Assembly: GCA_026874595.1 (NCBI GenBank) | Contig: CM049318.1 | Coordinates: 4,605,741 to 4,669,740 of the forward strand | Direction of reading: 5' to 3' | DNA length: 64,000 nucleotides | Source: Sipunculus nudus | Taxonomy: Eukaryota; Annelida; Sipuncula; Golfingiida; Sipunculidae | In this document: piece after piece, positions 46,689 through 58,339 of the stretch | How positions within the stretch are numbered: the first letter of the stretch is position 1 | How the letters are laid out: each line of letters starts with the position of its first letter | Position numbers and translations under genes: made by a program | Notes under the pieces: generated by a model | What the model saw: the letters and a program-made list of their open reading frames with translations, nothing else | Database searches by the model: none | Told to the model about the DNA's origin: nothing

Positions 46689-47407
46689 CAGATACAAAAG
46701 ACTGTACCTGGCGCCAAGATAAATATTTGGTACATTGGTCCATATATACACTGTTTTGTTTCTATTTGTGTTAGGTTTTTGAATGAGAGCCACATAACAA
46801 GAATTCAACAACTTTTTTAATAATGCAATAGATCCACCACGCTGCTGTTAGTTAGAGCGGTGAACCGTGTAAGGTCTAACTCCTTTGAGCCAGGCACGAG
46901 GAGACTGTGGGAGTTTAAGTAAACTCAGATACAAAAGACTGTACCTAGCGTCAAGATAAATATTTGGTACATTGGTCCATATATACACTGTTTTGTTTCT
47001 ATTTGTGCATGTTGGGTTTTTACATGAGAGCCACATAACAAGAATTCAACAACTTTTTTAATCACGCAATAGATCCACCACGCTGCTGTCAGTTTGAGCG
47101 GTGAACCGTGTAAGGTCTAACTCCTTTGAGCCAGGCACGAGGAGACCGTGGGAGTTTAAGTAAACTCAGATACAAAAGACTGTGCCTAGCGTCAAGATAA
47201 ATATTTGGTACATTGGTCCATATATACACTGTTTTGTTTCTATTTGTGCATGTTAGGTTTTTACATGAGAGCCACATAACAAGAATTCAACAACTTTTTT
47301 AATCACGCAATAGATCCACCACGCTGCTGTCAGTTTGAGCGGTGAACCGTGTAAGGTCTAACTCCTTTGAGCCAGGCACGAGGAGACCGTGGGAGTTTAA
47401 GTAAACT
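46689..47407. repeat. Tandem repeat of 241 bp, three units
   Basis: The phrase cagatacaaaagactgt begins at 46689, 46926 and 47167, and the array ends at 47408 (spacings 237, 241, 241). Units 2 and 3 are nearly identical; unit 1 is slightly diverged. Each unit contains 'ttagagcggtgaaccgtg' (A-box-like) and 'gtgggagtttaagta' (weakly B-box-like) about 60 bases apart. Confidence 0.92.
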
Positions 47408-47896
47408 CAGATATATGAGACCCGCCCAATTCATAACCATACCACTGTTGGCTAAGTCTATTCATTTTACATTGGAATATCAAATGACGTCAGTGTTCAT
47501 AGCTACCTTTCTGTGATTGTAAATATTAATTTAACCTACTAAGTAACCTCCTATGTGAAGTTTTGAATTGCTTATACAAATAGTTTTTTAAGACTAGCTT
47601 TGTCCAGGTTCTCGGTCCCCTTCCCCAGGTGTGAATGGAGCTGTACCTCAGGTAGCTGTTCCCAGTGTTGCTCCGTTGACAAGGAATCCTTGTAACCAAC
47701 TTTATTAATAATACCTTAGAGCTTAATTTGGGTAACACTTGCCAGATTTGTTTTTAACATTAGACTCTCTTTCCATCTTCGGTAGAATTCATTTTTTTAT
47801 TAGTCTTGAAAAAAACGAGAAGTTGTTTGATATTTTTAACAGTTCTAACACGGATGTGGGCACGGGTTCGGGTGGAATTAAAAGACAAATTAGTCC

Positions 47897-47957
<61 letters not shown>

Positions 47958-49843
47958 ACATCTCATATAATATAATAACGACCACTAATGGGACATTGAT
48001 AAAGTGGTTGTTTTTTTTAATTGGTCATCTAAGCCGGGTTTGACTAAGACAGATCTTACAACAGGATCACTTACGGCCATATTTGGGTTCGTTATGTGTA
48101 TTATGTGTTACATGTTCTGATTCTATATTTAAATTTCGTTGTGAACATTGTGTCAATGACTCAGTAACAACTAAGTATAAACAAATTTTTAGACAATAAT
48201 TTGATAATAAACTAATATTAAAATATTGAAAGGGTGATATTTGTTTGACGACATCTGAAAATAATGCAAAGAAAATATTATCTGATAAAAAATCATATGT
48301 GTTTGCACCGGGGGGGGGGGGGAGGTTAAGCCCCAAAAGCCCCCCCCCCTGGATCCGCCACTGTTATATTAATATGTGAGTTAATATAATGACATAATAA
48401 TATAAATATTCGGCTCCATAACAATTGTTAACATTTAAAAGGCTTTCCACTCGATTCCCATGAGATTTGTCTGTTGGTTGAGATAGCTAGCAAGCGGAAT
48501 ATGTGATCATTTTGAATCTGGGCAATTAACCCTATACAATCGAGATAGGTTACTTTTATAGACATCTTGTAAATCGGGACTACATTTGGGGGGCATTCGT
48601 CTGTATGATCGAAGAAAACTTTCGACTGCAGTGTCGTCCGCGAACACAGATCACACTGTAACCCCGGTGAACAAAACTTACACATTTACCTGCAGACAAA
48701 ACCCATCCTTTAACAATGCCATAATTTTTACGACTTATCAGTGTATCTAGTTTTATACTTAAATGATTCAAGGAAATGCAAAATATTGCAATCGTTTTCA
48801 TCATGTTAACTTCTTACAGTAACATGTTAGAGTACATGAGACTCTGCTTCCTCTGATGAAAATAGACCTCCCATATTCCAGAACAACATCGATCATATGC
48901 ATACATATATGTATATGCTAATTTATGCTAAACATGCAAGTATTACCGATGTGGTAATGTTCTCGAGGTTGCTATCAAGTGGTCCATTTGGTTTGTTTAA
49001 TATACAAATTAATATATAATTCTCATGTCTTGTGAGGTTTAAGCAAATGTTATATATGAAAACGATCTAACTAAATAAAAAAATATAATTATATAATATA
49101 AAACATAATATACCTGTTGACAAAAGACTCCACAGCTTATAGAAAACTGGAAAAAATAAAGATGTCACAGTTATTACACTTTTTGTTAAGTTCAGATAAC
49201 AGTGAATAAACTGCTACTTTCAAATGATGAATTAAACAAACAAAATGAATGAACGTCCATATATCGTCTTCCGCTCACAAATGAATAGCAAGTTATTGTC
49301 ACAGCAAGTCAACTGTAACCACTTGGCATGATCCATGTCTTCAAGAAACCCATGCCTTCAAAAGCATTCCACATTTAACCAATTAATTAATTTTAAGCAA
49401 ATAATTTTTATGAGATGGTTGCTGTAAAACCACACAGAATACAAAAAAGGTGCTAGGGATATTTCAATATTCATTAATGGTACCCGTTCTAATTACTATA
49501 TTAATAATATTACTGTAAAAAATACAAATGATATTACTTATCTACTTCACCAGACCTTGTTATTGAGTTGCCTAAGATTATAAGACCCCAGACTTGGAGG
49601 TAATGTCTCAGTCTATACATATATAGTAATAACCATTTATGCCAAAATAATTAATTATGCTGAGATCATAATTAATAATATCACGGAAAATGTCATTCAT
49701 ATATCGTTTACAACGACCATCAGAAATACCATCACATAATAATTTCAATCTCGCCTAGGCAGATTTTAAACCTGCCTGGTTGATACCAGGCAGATTTGAA
49801 ACTCGTCTGGGCATGATTAAATTCCTGGCCTGCTGCATAATGG

Positions 49844-49886
<43 letters not shown>

Positions 49887-52070
49887 AAGTCAGGAAGACC
49901 AGAGTCAACGAATGGTAGTATAACATGAGGTTGTAGTATAGAGGTACAACAACATAACATACTACCTTTTGTATGTATGTACATATTACAGGGCATAATT
50001 GAGGAAAACAGGTGACAAGTTGTCACAATGATATATCAACATAATCTCATGGGTCAAGTATGTAACCCCCGAGCTTTGTGCTGGCAAGGCTGGCATTCGC
50101 CCCCTTATCAACAGCACGCTGTTTTACCTGCTTTGTACTATGTGTACAGCCCCAAGTCTAAGTAACACCATAGCAAATGACAAAGGTGATAGCCATAACA
50201 GCACCACTATCAAACTTAAATAACAAGATCCTGACTGCATATATGACATAGTAGTGCTTTTCACTGACATAAATTATTCCTATTATAGTATAAAATCTCA
50301 ATGCCAATTCTTATATGGATAAAGAAGCAGTGCTATACATTACACAAAGTACTCGGAAAATTGTATCATGTGTATCCTGTATATGGTTAAGATTCATTAT
50401 TAATCAAAAATACTAAATAATATTGAGATTTATATATCCATGTTAGATCAATTTATGTATTTGATAATGTAAATAATTTGTAAACTTACCTCAGTATGTC
50501 TGTTCAGTTTGAATCGTCGAGCTGGACTGACTTGCCAAACACTCAAGGGTCTGACTTTTGGCGCCAAAGAATCATGTTACGAACTGCCTCCAGACACCCG
50601 TTGGGCTGAGTGTTGATTGATAGTGCACAAGCATTTCATCCAAGTCCGATAAATGTTGCCTCAGATATCAGGCTTCAGTAGTACGTACAGCCTCAGTTTA
50701 ATATTAACACTTCACTTAAAGCTAAAGTTGTTATCAAACTGTCTCTCTATTAAATGATGAGATTAATTTCCCAAGATTTAAATATTTCCTGTCGAAAATT
50801 TCTACAGATTTCATATTTATTAGCCCATGTATTTTTCAAACAAGCAATATGATTTTAAGGTTCTACCCCTTCCTTTTCACATCAACATCATATAATAATA
50901 CAAATGTATAATAAATAATCAATTATTATATTTTTTACATGCGGTATTTACCCTAGTAGCTAAATTTCCATTCTCCCAACTATTATTTACAGGGCTGGTA
51001 AAAAATCAACATTCATTAAAAAATCATGATTTTGGATTTTTTTTATTTAAATCGACTTTTTTTTTATTTAAATCAGCTATTGATAAATTGACCATGTCTT
51101 TCATTTTTTTCAAATAATTAAGATTTTTATAATACAGATTATTTTAAAAGTATTTTAAAGAATTAATAGAAATTAATAATCATATATAAGTAACAAACTT
51201 TACATAAAAATAACATGATCATATATACTTGCAGATCTGATCTCAGGTTGAACAGTTATATATGTAGTTAGACTCTAAAATGCCTGCATACCCTTTATTT
51301 TATCAGTTTTTCTTGGCTTATCTCTCCAAAGATCATAAAATTAAGTTAAAAAATCCTGTGAAGTGCAGTCTTTGAATTAACCTTTAGACCTTCATAATGC
51401 CTATTAGTTTACCAAATTCCTTTTGTATTTTAATCTCAAAGACCATCAACGCTGTGTTGCTATGCCATCTAACATATCTATCAAATAAATTCAGCAGATC
51501 TTCATTTTATTTTATCAGCATATTTCACTATTTATAAAAGAAATCTATTTTGCATTAGAAAAGGATTGGCCATGATTCTTATGGACCAAATTAGTTCACC
51601 TTACTACTTGAACAGCTGTAAAGTTTATACTGAGAGAGAAATATCTAAGAATTTTTATTATACTTATAGGGCATGGTTCAATTTGGGGGTTGAAATAATA
51701 CTGCATCAATACTTTTTGCTTGTAAATCAAGAAATATTAAGTTTGAGCATTGTGTTAGACAGCATATATCATGGCCAATAAAATTATATATATATATATT
51801 AATTTTGTGAAAAACAGATATGAGAATTGACAAATTAACCTAAAAATCAAATTTGATTAGTTTTATGACTTTTTTGCAGTGATTGAAATCAATCCAGCAT
51901 TGATTATTTAATTAAAAATAAAAATCTAGAACAGGTACGAATGAAATATGTCCATGCACTGACTTGACATGCACACACGATCTCTGTACGTTGTCTGTCG
52001 GCCTGCTTCTCTGTTGATATCATTCTTGACTCTATATATATATTTCATTCTTTTCCTTACATATCTGCAA
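47408..52070. other. Insert interior, long AT-rich stretch without supported genes
   Basis: TA runs at 47903-47954 and 49846-49880; a G-run at 48310-48322 followed by 'ccccctggatccgccactg' (48346-48364), which is a right end of the GGATCC MITE family. A 9-bp stem with 4-nt loop lies at 49772-49793 (CTGCCTGGT / ACCAGGCAG). Minus-strand frames at 48428-48804 include a CKFCSPGLQCDLC stretch but have no family match I can name. Bases 51000-51900 are very AT-rich. Confidence 0.35.
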
Positions 52071-52862
52071 CTTACATATCTGCCATAACATCACTGTGAG
52101 CTCACAGTTGTGAATTCACCAGGGTGTCACATTTTTGACGACATCTTGTGATATCACTGTGAACTCATCGTTGTGTAACAGATATGAACTCATGCCAAGA
52201 TACCACTGTGAGCTCCCCGTTGTGAATTCACCAGGGTGTTACATTTTTGACGTCATCCTCTGATATCACTGTGAACTCACTGTTGTGTAACAGACATAAA
52301 CTCATGCTATGATATCACTTTGAGCTCACAGTAGTGATTTCACCGCGGTGTCACATTTTTGCTTTCATTCTGAGATATCACTGTGTATGCACTGTTGTGT
52401 AACAGATATGAATTCATACCATGATATCACTTTGAGCTCACAGTTGTGAATTCATTGTGGTGTCACATTTTTGACGTCATCCTGTGATATCACTGTGAAC
52501 TCACTGTTGTGTAACAGACATAAACTCATGCCATGATATCACTGTGAGCTCACAGTTGTGAATTCACTGTTGTGTCACATTTTTGACGTCATCCTCTGAT
52601 ATCTCTGTGAACTCACTGTTGTGTAACAGACATAAACTCATGCTATGATATCACTTTGAGCCCACAGTTGTGAATTCACCATGGTGTCACATTTTTGACG
52701 TCATCCTGTGATATCACTGTGAACTCACTGTTGTGTAACAGATATGAACTCACTGTAGTGAGGTAACCATGAGCTCACAGTGGGTTCACAGTAGTGAACT
52801 CACATCCGTGACACACTAATGATATCACAGTGATATCGTGGTTAGCTCACGTCTTAACTGGG
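52071..52862. repeat. Right subterminal array, period about 115 bp, with TGACGTCA palindromes
   Basis: The phrase 'gtgtcacatttttgacg' or a variant recurs about six times (about 52127, 52240, 52350, 52462, 52574, 52685), alternating with 'gatatcactgtgaactcac' and 'gtgagctcacagttgtgaa'. Four of the units carry TGACGTCA, the CREB/ATF consensus. The vocabulary mirrors the left array although the periods differ. Confidence 0.8.
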
Positions 52863-52864
52863 AA

Positions 52865-54262
52865 GGATATAGCTGCAAGACGTCATGAGTGCGGAGCATA
52901 GGAAAATATCCTGAAAATGGTTTGCTTGATGAAGAAAGAGATTGAAAGAATCCCGGAGTCAGTAGCGTTCCACAAATCTGCAGAAGAGGTCTTGAAGGAT
53001 AACGAGAAACTGCGTGACGATACGGCAGCCCTCATTAAACGTTCAGAGTACCTGATGAAACAGGATGACGATACATTTCTCGCCAATCTGCCCATTCCAG
53101 AAAGAGAAAATATGCAAACCAAGGCCAGAATCGAAGCCGCGCTGGAAATATTTCCTTACCATGTGAGAATGCAGTCTGATATGTGTCAACTTGCAAAAGC
53201 GGACAGAATTGTTGAAATTTTTAAAAATTGTTTGTGTCATGTCGATGACGTCGGATATGTCTGTATACTTTACACCTGAGGCTGTATTAAAGGTAGACTG
53301 TAGCAAATGTGACATAAAAAGCCCAAACGCATATGTATTACACCAGATACAGACGTGGTTGTGTGTGAATTTGATGGAGGACCTGTGTATAAAGTACCCA
53401 AGGACGGAACAAAGAGGCAGCTTCATCCTGGTGGTGCGGCAGCATGCGTACATGGTTATGATGTCTATGTGATTTCTACAAACGGTGACAGTTTAGTTCA
53501 ATCAAACAAGACGGGTCTAAAGTGCAGCATAAGCTTAATCCACCGATACCTATACTCCCAATGGAGTAGCAGTGATTGGAGACATGGTTTTAATATTAGG
53601 AGGAACAACGTTATTCTAGCCCTGTCAGGGCTTTAGCATTTGCGTTTACTAATAAAATGCTTACAATAAAACGTGATTCCATGTACCGATAGACTTAACT
53701 CATTGCCAGCTCTTATCACTAAATCAGAGGGTCAGGTAGTGGCAAATTAGTCATATGAGTTGCCGCAAGATGGCGGTACCGATACTTAATGCGACATAAC
53801 GCATGAACGTTTGATTTCTCTGTCAGAAGCAACAATTACGTCATAACTATTTCATTAACTGGGCCAGTCTACGTTATTCAAACGATCACTGGTCGATACC
53901 CAACGGAATCAGGAATTTGCCGTTACAGATGATTCTACCAATTCATTACATATCACTTGTAAAGAAGAAACCAAACTTTTTATGAGTTATTTCTGGGCAC
54001 ACCGTGTCACTGTTCACGGAGAACACGGTAATGTCTTGTACCAATTCGGTGGTAAGGGTAACACTGATGGTTCATTTGACAGGCCTCGAGCTCTTGCTTG
54101 TTGCAGATTTGTGCAACCACAGGATTGTTCAATTTGAATTTGACGGAACCTTCGTGAAGAACCTCCTAACTAAGGAAGATGGTATTTCATATCCGTATTC
54201 ATGGGTCGCAGAATATGAAGGGAGTACTGGGAGCTCTTTGAAGCTGGGAGTGCCAACACAGT
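52865..54262 (+). pseudogene. TRIM-NHL pseudogene copy 5, 3' part (coiled coil, NHL propeller)
   Basis: Similarity to copies 1-3 resumes at 'ggatatagctgcaagacgtc', with the coiled-coil text (LMKKEIERIPESV, KDNEKLRDDTAALIKRSEYLMKQDDDTF) and continues into the propeller, with frame changes near 53230-53330 and 53490. A 254-bp insertion splits it at 53617. The final NHL repeat is shortened (a deletion within WPRG...LLVADLCNHRIVQFEFDG). It ends near 54262, where the others have their stop. Confidence 0.85.
53617..53870. mobile_element. 254-bp insertion with a 9-bp target-site duplication
   Basis: ACGTTATTC occurs at 53608-53616 and 53871-53879, and removing one copy plus the intervening DNA restores colinearity with the TRIM copies. 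The insert starts TAGCCCTGTCAGGGC (with an internal CCCTG/CAGGG palindrome) and ends AACTGGGCCAGTCT. Long terminal inverted repeats are not evident. A 9-bp duplication is typical of Mutator-like elements (established knowledge), so a non-autonomous MULE is a possibility. Confidence 0.7.
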
Positions 54263-54575
54263 ATGTACGCAGAATGTAAGTCCCGAGACCTAAATATTAA
54301 TAAGCCATCTCTGCTGTATACCTAGTGAGGAAGAAGTTAGAATGATTATTTGTCGGAAAATAAATCATGTCAACTTGACCCGATTCTAAATTTGTTGGTT
54401 AAGAAATAACACGTTGTACTGTCACCAATCATCACAAAAATTGTTCATAAAACATTGGTGTCTGGTAGTCTTTCACTGAGTATGAGGGAGGCTTTGGTAA
54501 CACCACTGGTAAATAATCTTCATTAGATGCTGAATGTCTCAAGAACTATAGACCAGTTAGCAATTTATCATTTGT

Positions 54576-56819
54576 TAGCTAAGCTGACTATAAGTCATCT
54601 GAGCTATAGTCGTGGTCCATTGTCCGTCGTCCGTCCGTCGTCCGTCCGTCCGTCTATCCGGATGTCCGTCCGTAAGACTGGCACATTTCGACACCATTGG
54701 AACTACGAATCTGAAATTTGCCATACTGTTAGATGTCCCAAAAATCTCCTACCATGCCGAAAATTGTGTCAATTGGACTTCGTTCCTTCGAAATATTAAG
54801 GAAAACCCTCAATTTTTTATTAGAAATGTATTTTCACACTTCAGGAGTGCCTAATATCAAAACCACTCATCTGGTTTTCTTCATATTTATCATTAATATT
54901 CCTCTATATAGTTCCTATGTACATGCCAGAAATTAAGTCAGTATTATCTAATTTAAAAAATTTATGGGCCCAAACATAATGGACTTTGTAAAAAAAATCA
55001 GGAAAGATGTTTGGTCACTTTAGACCAAAAGTGTTTAAGGTAGGGACTTTTTCTCAGTAATACAACTTTAATTTATCAAAATTTAATTGTATACCAAAAA
55101 TTAGATCAAAATCTATTTAATATTTTTAAATATTGGCAAAAATATAAAATTGGTACCTAAAATTTAGCCCAAGTTTGACCATGGCACGTTTTTTCCTGTA
55201 AGTACTGTGGATTTAATTTTCACAGCATGTTTTTGTTAGCATTTGGTCTGTTAACACCAAAAATTTGAAACCAGATGATCAAAAACTGTAGATTTTATTC
55301 AAGTTTTCAAGCACCATGTCACATCAAGTTTACATCAAGCTAGTGTTATGCAGTTTGCTAGAGCTCAGCTCCCCAAGTTCCTTAAATTTAGCATACAGTT
55401 AGATGTCCCCAAAATCCCCTACCATGCCAAGAATTTTATCACTAGGACTTAATTCCTTCGAAATATTAAAGAAAAACTTCATTTTTCCATTAAAAACCCA
55501 TTGTTACACTGTAAGACTGCCTAATATCAAAACCACTGATCTGACTTTGATCATATATAATATACATATTTTTCTATACATTCGCTATGCACATGCCAGA
55601 AATGATGTCAGTATTGCGTAATTGTTTAAATATGGGCTAAACATAATGCACTTTTTAAAAAATTAAGAAATATATTTACTCCCTTAACAAGAGGATTGCT
55701 GAAGCTAGAGATTTTTTTGTCAGGGATGTAACATTATTTAATCAAGATTCAATTGAATACCAAAAATTAGTTCTGAATTTTTCAAATTTTATAAGTTATT
55801 AGTATAAATATAAAATTAGTACCTTAAATTTTGACCAACTTTGACCATGGCACGTTTGTTTCCTGAGAGCACTGTTGATATAATTTTCATATCATGCACA
55901 CATAAGGATTTCATCTTTGTAGTTTAGAAAGCTGAAAGAAATTGGCCAAATATTTTAGCTTTTATTAATGTTTATATGAGACCATGTCAGATCCAGGCTA
56001 AATCCAGCCCCTCTTTAGTCACCTGTATGTCGACCTTGTTGACCTTTAATCAGATTATGCATGCTTGAGCGAAGCATACACTGGGGCAGCCAGGCAGCTA
56101 ATGCACAGCCACAGTTGATCCAGGTGTCCAACCCAACTCATCTAGTAGTTGTTTTGAAAAACAACATAACAATAAACAATAAATTAATAATTTTGTATTG
56201 GTTTTTTATAACAAATTAAAGAAAAATTAATAGAAAAGGAATTTGTTAGTTGATGAGTAACAAAAAATTAACTTACAGTTACTGATGATGTAAGAATCTT
56301 GTATGGATGGATAGAATGTCAATGTCAATGTTATTCCAAATAACACCATGCAGTCACCTATGGTATTTTTCAGTGAAATTTTAATGATAAAAAAATAAAT
56401 CATATTATTCATTACTAATCATTAGGGATCATATGAAGGAAATTAATGATAGACAAAGATGCAGTTGATAATATTAATCTAGATTCCTACTGTGTCTAGT
56501 GTGTAGATTGATGTGAAAGTAGTCCAAAGTGAATATATTACATTTATTTTTTTAATATAAATAAAAGCCATAAAACCAGGTACTTATGATCATTATTTAA
56601 ATTTGTGAATTTTGTATATTCTGGATTCTCAACATCTTTGTTTGGCTAAAACTGAATAAATACTAGATAAATACTATCAAAATCATACATAAGCTAAACA
56701 TCAACAACTCATAATAAAGCTTATATTTATTACCACACAAAACAAGCATGTGCCTCTTTCCCAAATCATATTTTTTATCATATAACAGCTGAGCGCCGTG
56801 ACCCATGGGTCCCTTGTTT
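54576..56819 (+). mobile_element. Dispersed hairpin/palindrome element, copy 5 (E5)
   Basis: The start stem is TAGCTAAGCTGACT / AGTCATCTGAGCTA (54576-54606) followed by (gtccgtcc)n; the end is cagctgagcgccgt, GACCCATGGGTC (56800-56811), ccttgttt. Two internal blocks about 670 bp apart match those at 7997 and 8678. It lies downstream of pseudogene copy 5 and, with the LINE behind it, separates that copy from its ancestral downstream flank. Confidence 0.65.
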
Positions 56820-56820
56820 T

Positions 56821-58330
56821 TGAGGTAGTAGAAACAGCACAACAACTCGTTATTTACATTAAAATGAATAATCTAGAGGAGCCAATGGAGTCGGCCAATC
56901 GTTTAGGTTCTTCTACTGAAACAGCTCTGTTGCGTGTTCAAAACGATATTCTGAGAAGTATTGACAGACAACAAGTCACGGTCTTGATCCTGCTTGATTT
57001 GTCAGCTTCCTTTGATACAATTGATCACCAGCTTCTTGTTTCAAGGTTGTCGGATATGTATGGTATCAAAGATTTAGCTCTAGCCTGGATTAAGGGGTAC
57101 CTCAGTGACAGGACACAGTCAGTTGTGATTGGCGAGTGTGTTTCGGATGGTTCAGTTTTAAATATGGTGTACCTCACGGTTCTGTCTTAGGCCCTATTAT
57201 TTTAACTATGTATACGAAACCCCTTGGTAACCTCAAACGAGAACATGGCTTAGATTATGTTCTGTATGCAGATGATACACAGTTGTACACATCATGCTCA
57301 CCTGGTGATCTGGACTATACCTTGAGAAAAATTGAGAAATGTGTGAACCATATTCAACAGTGGATGATACGAAACAAGCTTAAACTCAACAGTGACAAAA
57401 CGGAGATGATTATTATGGGTTCAGCTAAGCAGTTACAGAAAGTTGTTAATCCGTGCATTACTATTGGTACCTGTGCCATAAACCCAACCCGGAAAGTGCC
57501 AAATCTAGGAAGTTATTTTTGACGATCAAAAGAAACAAAAGGCACAACTCAGTTTAATATGTAAGAGTGCTTATTTCAATCTGTACAAACTGAGGGGGAT
57601 CCGCAAATATATATTTCTAAGTCAACTGCTGCACAGTTAGCACAGAGTTTGATTTTGTCAGGGTTAGGTGTTTGTAATTCCCTAATATATGGAGTACTCA
57701 AATCTCAGATGTTAAGACTGCAAAGAATTCAAAATCAGACGGCTCGCTTTGGATCCAGGTGTCCAAAACGTAATCTTATATCATCCATCTTGTTCGAGTT
57801 GCACTGGCTACCTGTAGAATTTCGTATTAGATTAAAAATATTGCTGCTTACATATAAGGCTCTCAATGAGGAAGCGTCTCTTTATGTCACAGAATTACTC
57901 CAGTTACATTTTACACCTCGTGCACTGAGTTCATGTTATAAGTACATTCGTCTTTGTAAACCTAGTAATAAATTATCTACATATGGGGAAAGAGCATTCA
58001 GTTGTTGTGCTCCTGTGCTCTAGAAATGTTTGCCGGATTATATTAAGAAATCAGATTCTATTGATATATTTATACGTGCCATGAAGACTCGCTTTTTTAG
58101 GCAAGCCTATGATAATATTTAATGTAAATGGTAGATTATATGGCATGTTTTTGTATTCAGTATTATGACATTTTATTGATCTAAACACTGGCATTATGTT
58201 TTAAATATATACTTATTATTGTCGTTTATTTTAAATGTATGCAATTGCTATTTATATATTTTATTGTTATGCGCCTTGAGCAGGGTGTTGTATTCGGGAT
58301 ATGTGCGCATTATTAATTATTATTTACTCT
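56821..58330 (+). pseudogene. CR1-like non-LTR retrotransposon, 5'-truncated reverse transcriptase
   Basis: Reverse-transcriptase blocks appear in order: STETALLRVQNDIL, VLILLDLSASFDTIDHQLL (D of motif A), GVPHGSVLGPIL-like GVPHGSVLGPIIL, YADDTQLY (catalytic motif C), NKLKLNSDKTEMI, then ARFGSRCPKRN and LHWLPVEFRIRLKILLLTYKAL, typical of CR1 C-termini. The frame shifts near 57150 and 57510, and stops interrupt it near 57640 and at 58021-58023; the last residues end at TAA 58120-58122. The 3' tail 'atgcgccttgagcagg' and an ATT-rich end agree with CR1-type elements. It is dead and truncated, and starts right behind the dispersed element's end. Confidence 0.85.
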
Positions 58331-58339
58331 AAATTAACC

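Larger units (their letters stand above)
40640..52862. mobile_element. 12.2-kb insertion with CCCAGT/ACTGGG ends in TRIM copy 5
   Basis: The pseudogene is interrupted exactly: left host ends gacttgacaa, right host resumes aaggatatagctgc, and comparison with copy 1 (gacaaagaaatagctgc) shows AA as a 2-bp duplication (40638-40639, 52863-52864). The insert starts CCCAGTGGGG and ends TTAACTGGG, inverted at least over 6 bp, and both ends run into arrays rich in GTGAC/GTCAC and TGATATCACTGTGA words. No transposase or other long frame is visible inside, so it is non-autonomous or has captured unrelated DNA. Contents: a minus-strand dispersed element, a 241-bp tandem repeat and several microsatellites. 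Classification unknown. Confidence 0.7.

Noticed and set aside
48428-48804. Minus-strand cysteine-rich frame (CKFCSPGLQCDLC) as a possible captured zinc-finger exon
   Set aside because: Too short, no supported splice borders, and no recognisable family; noted only in the region entry.
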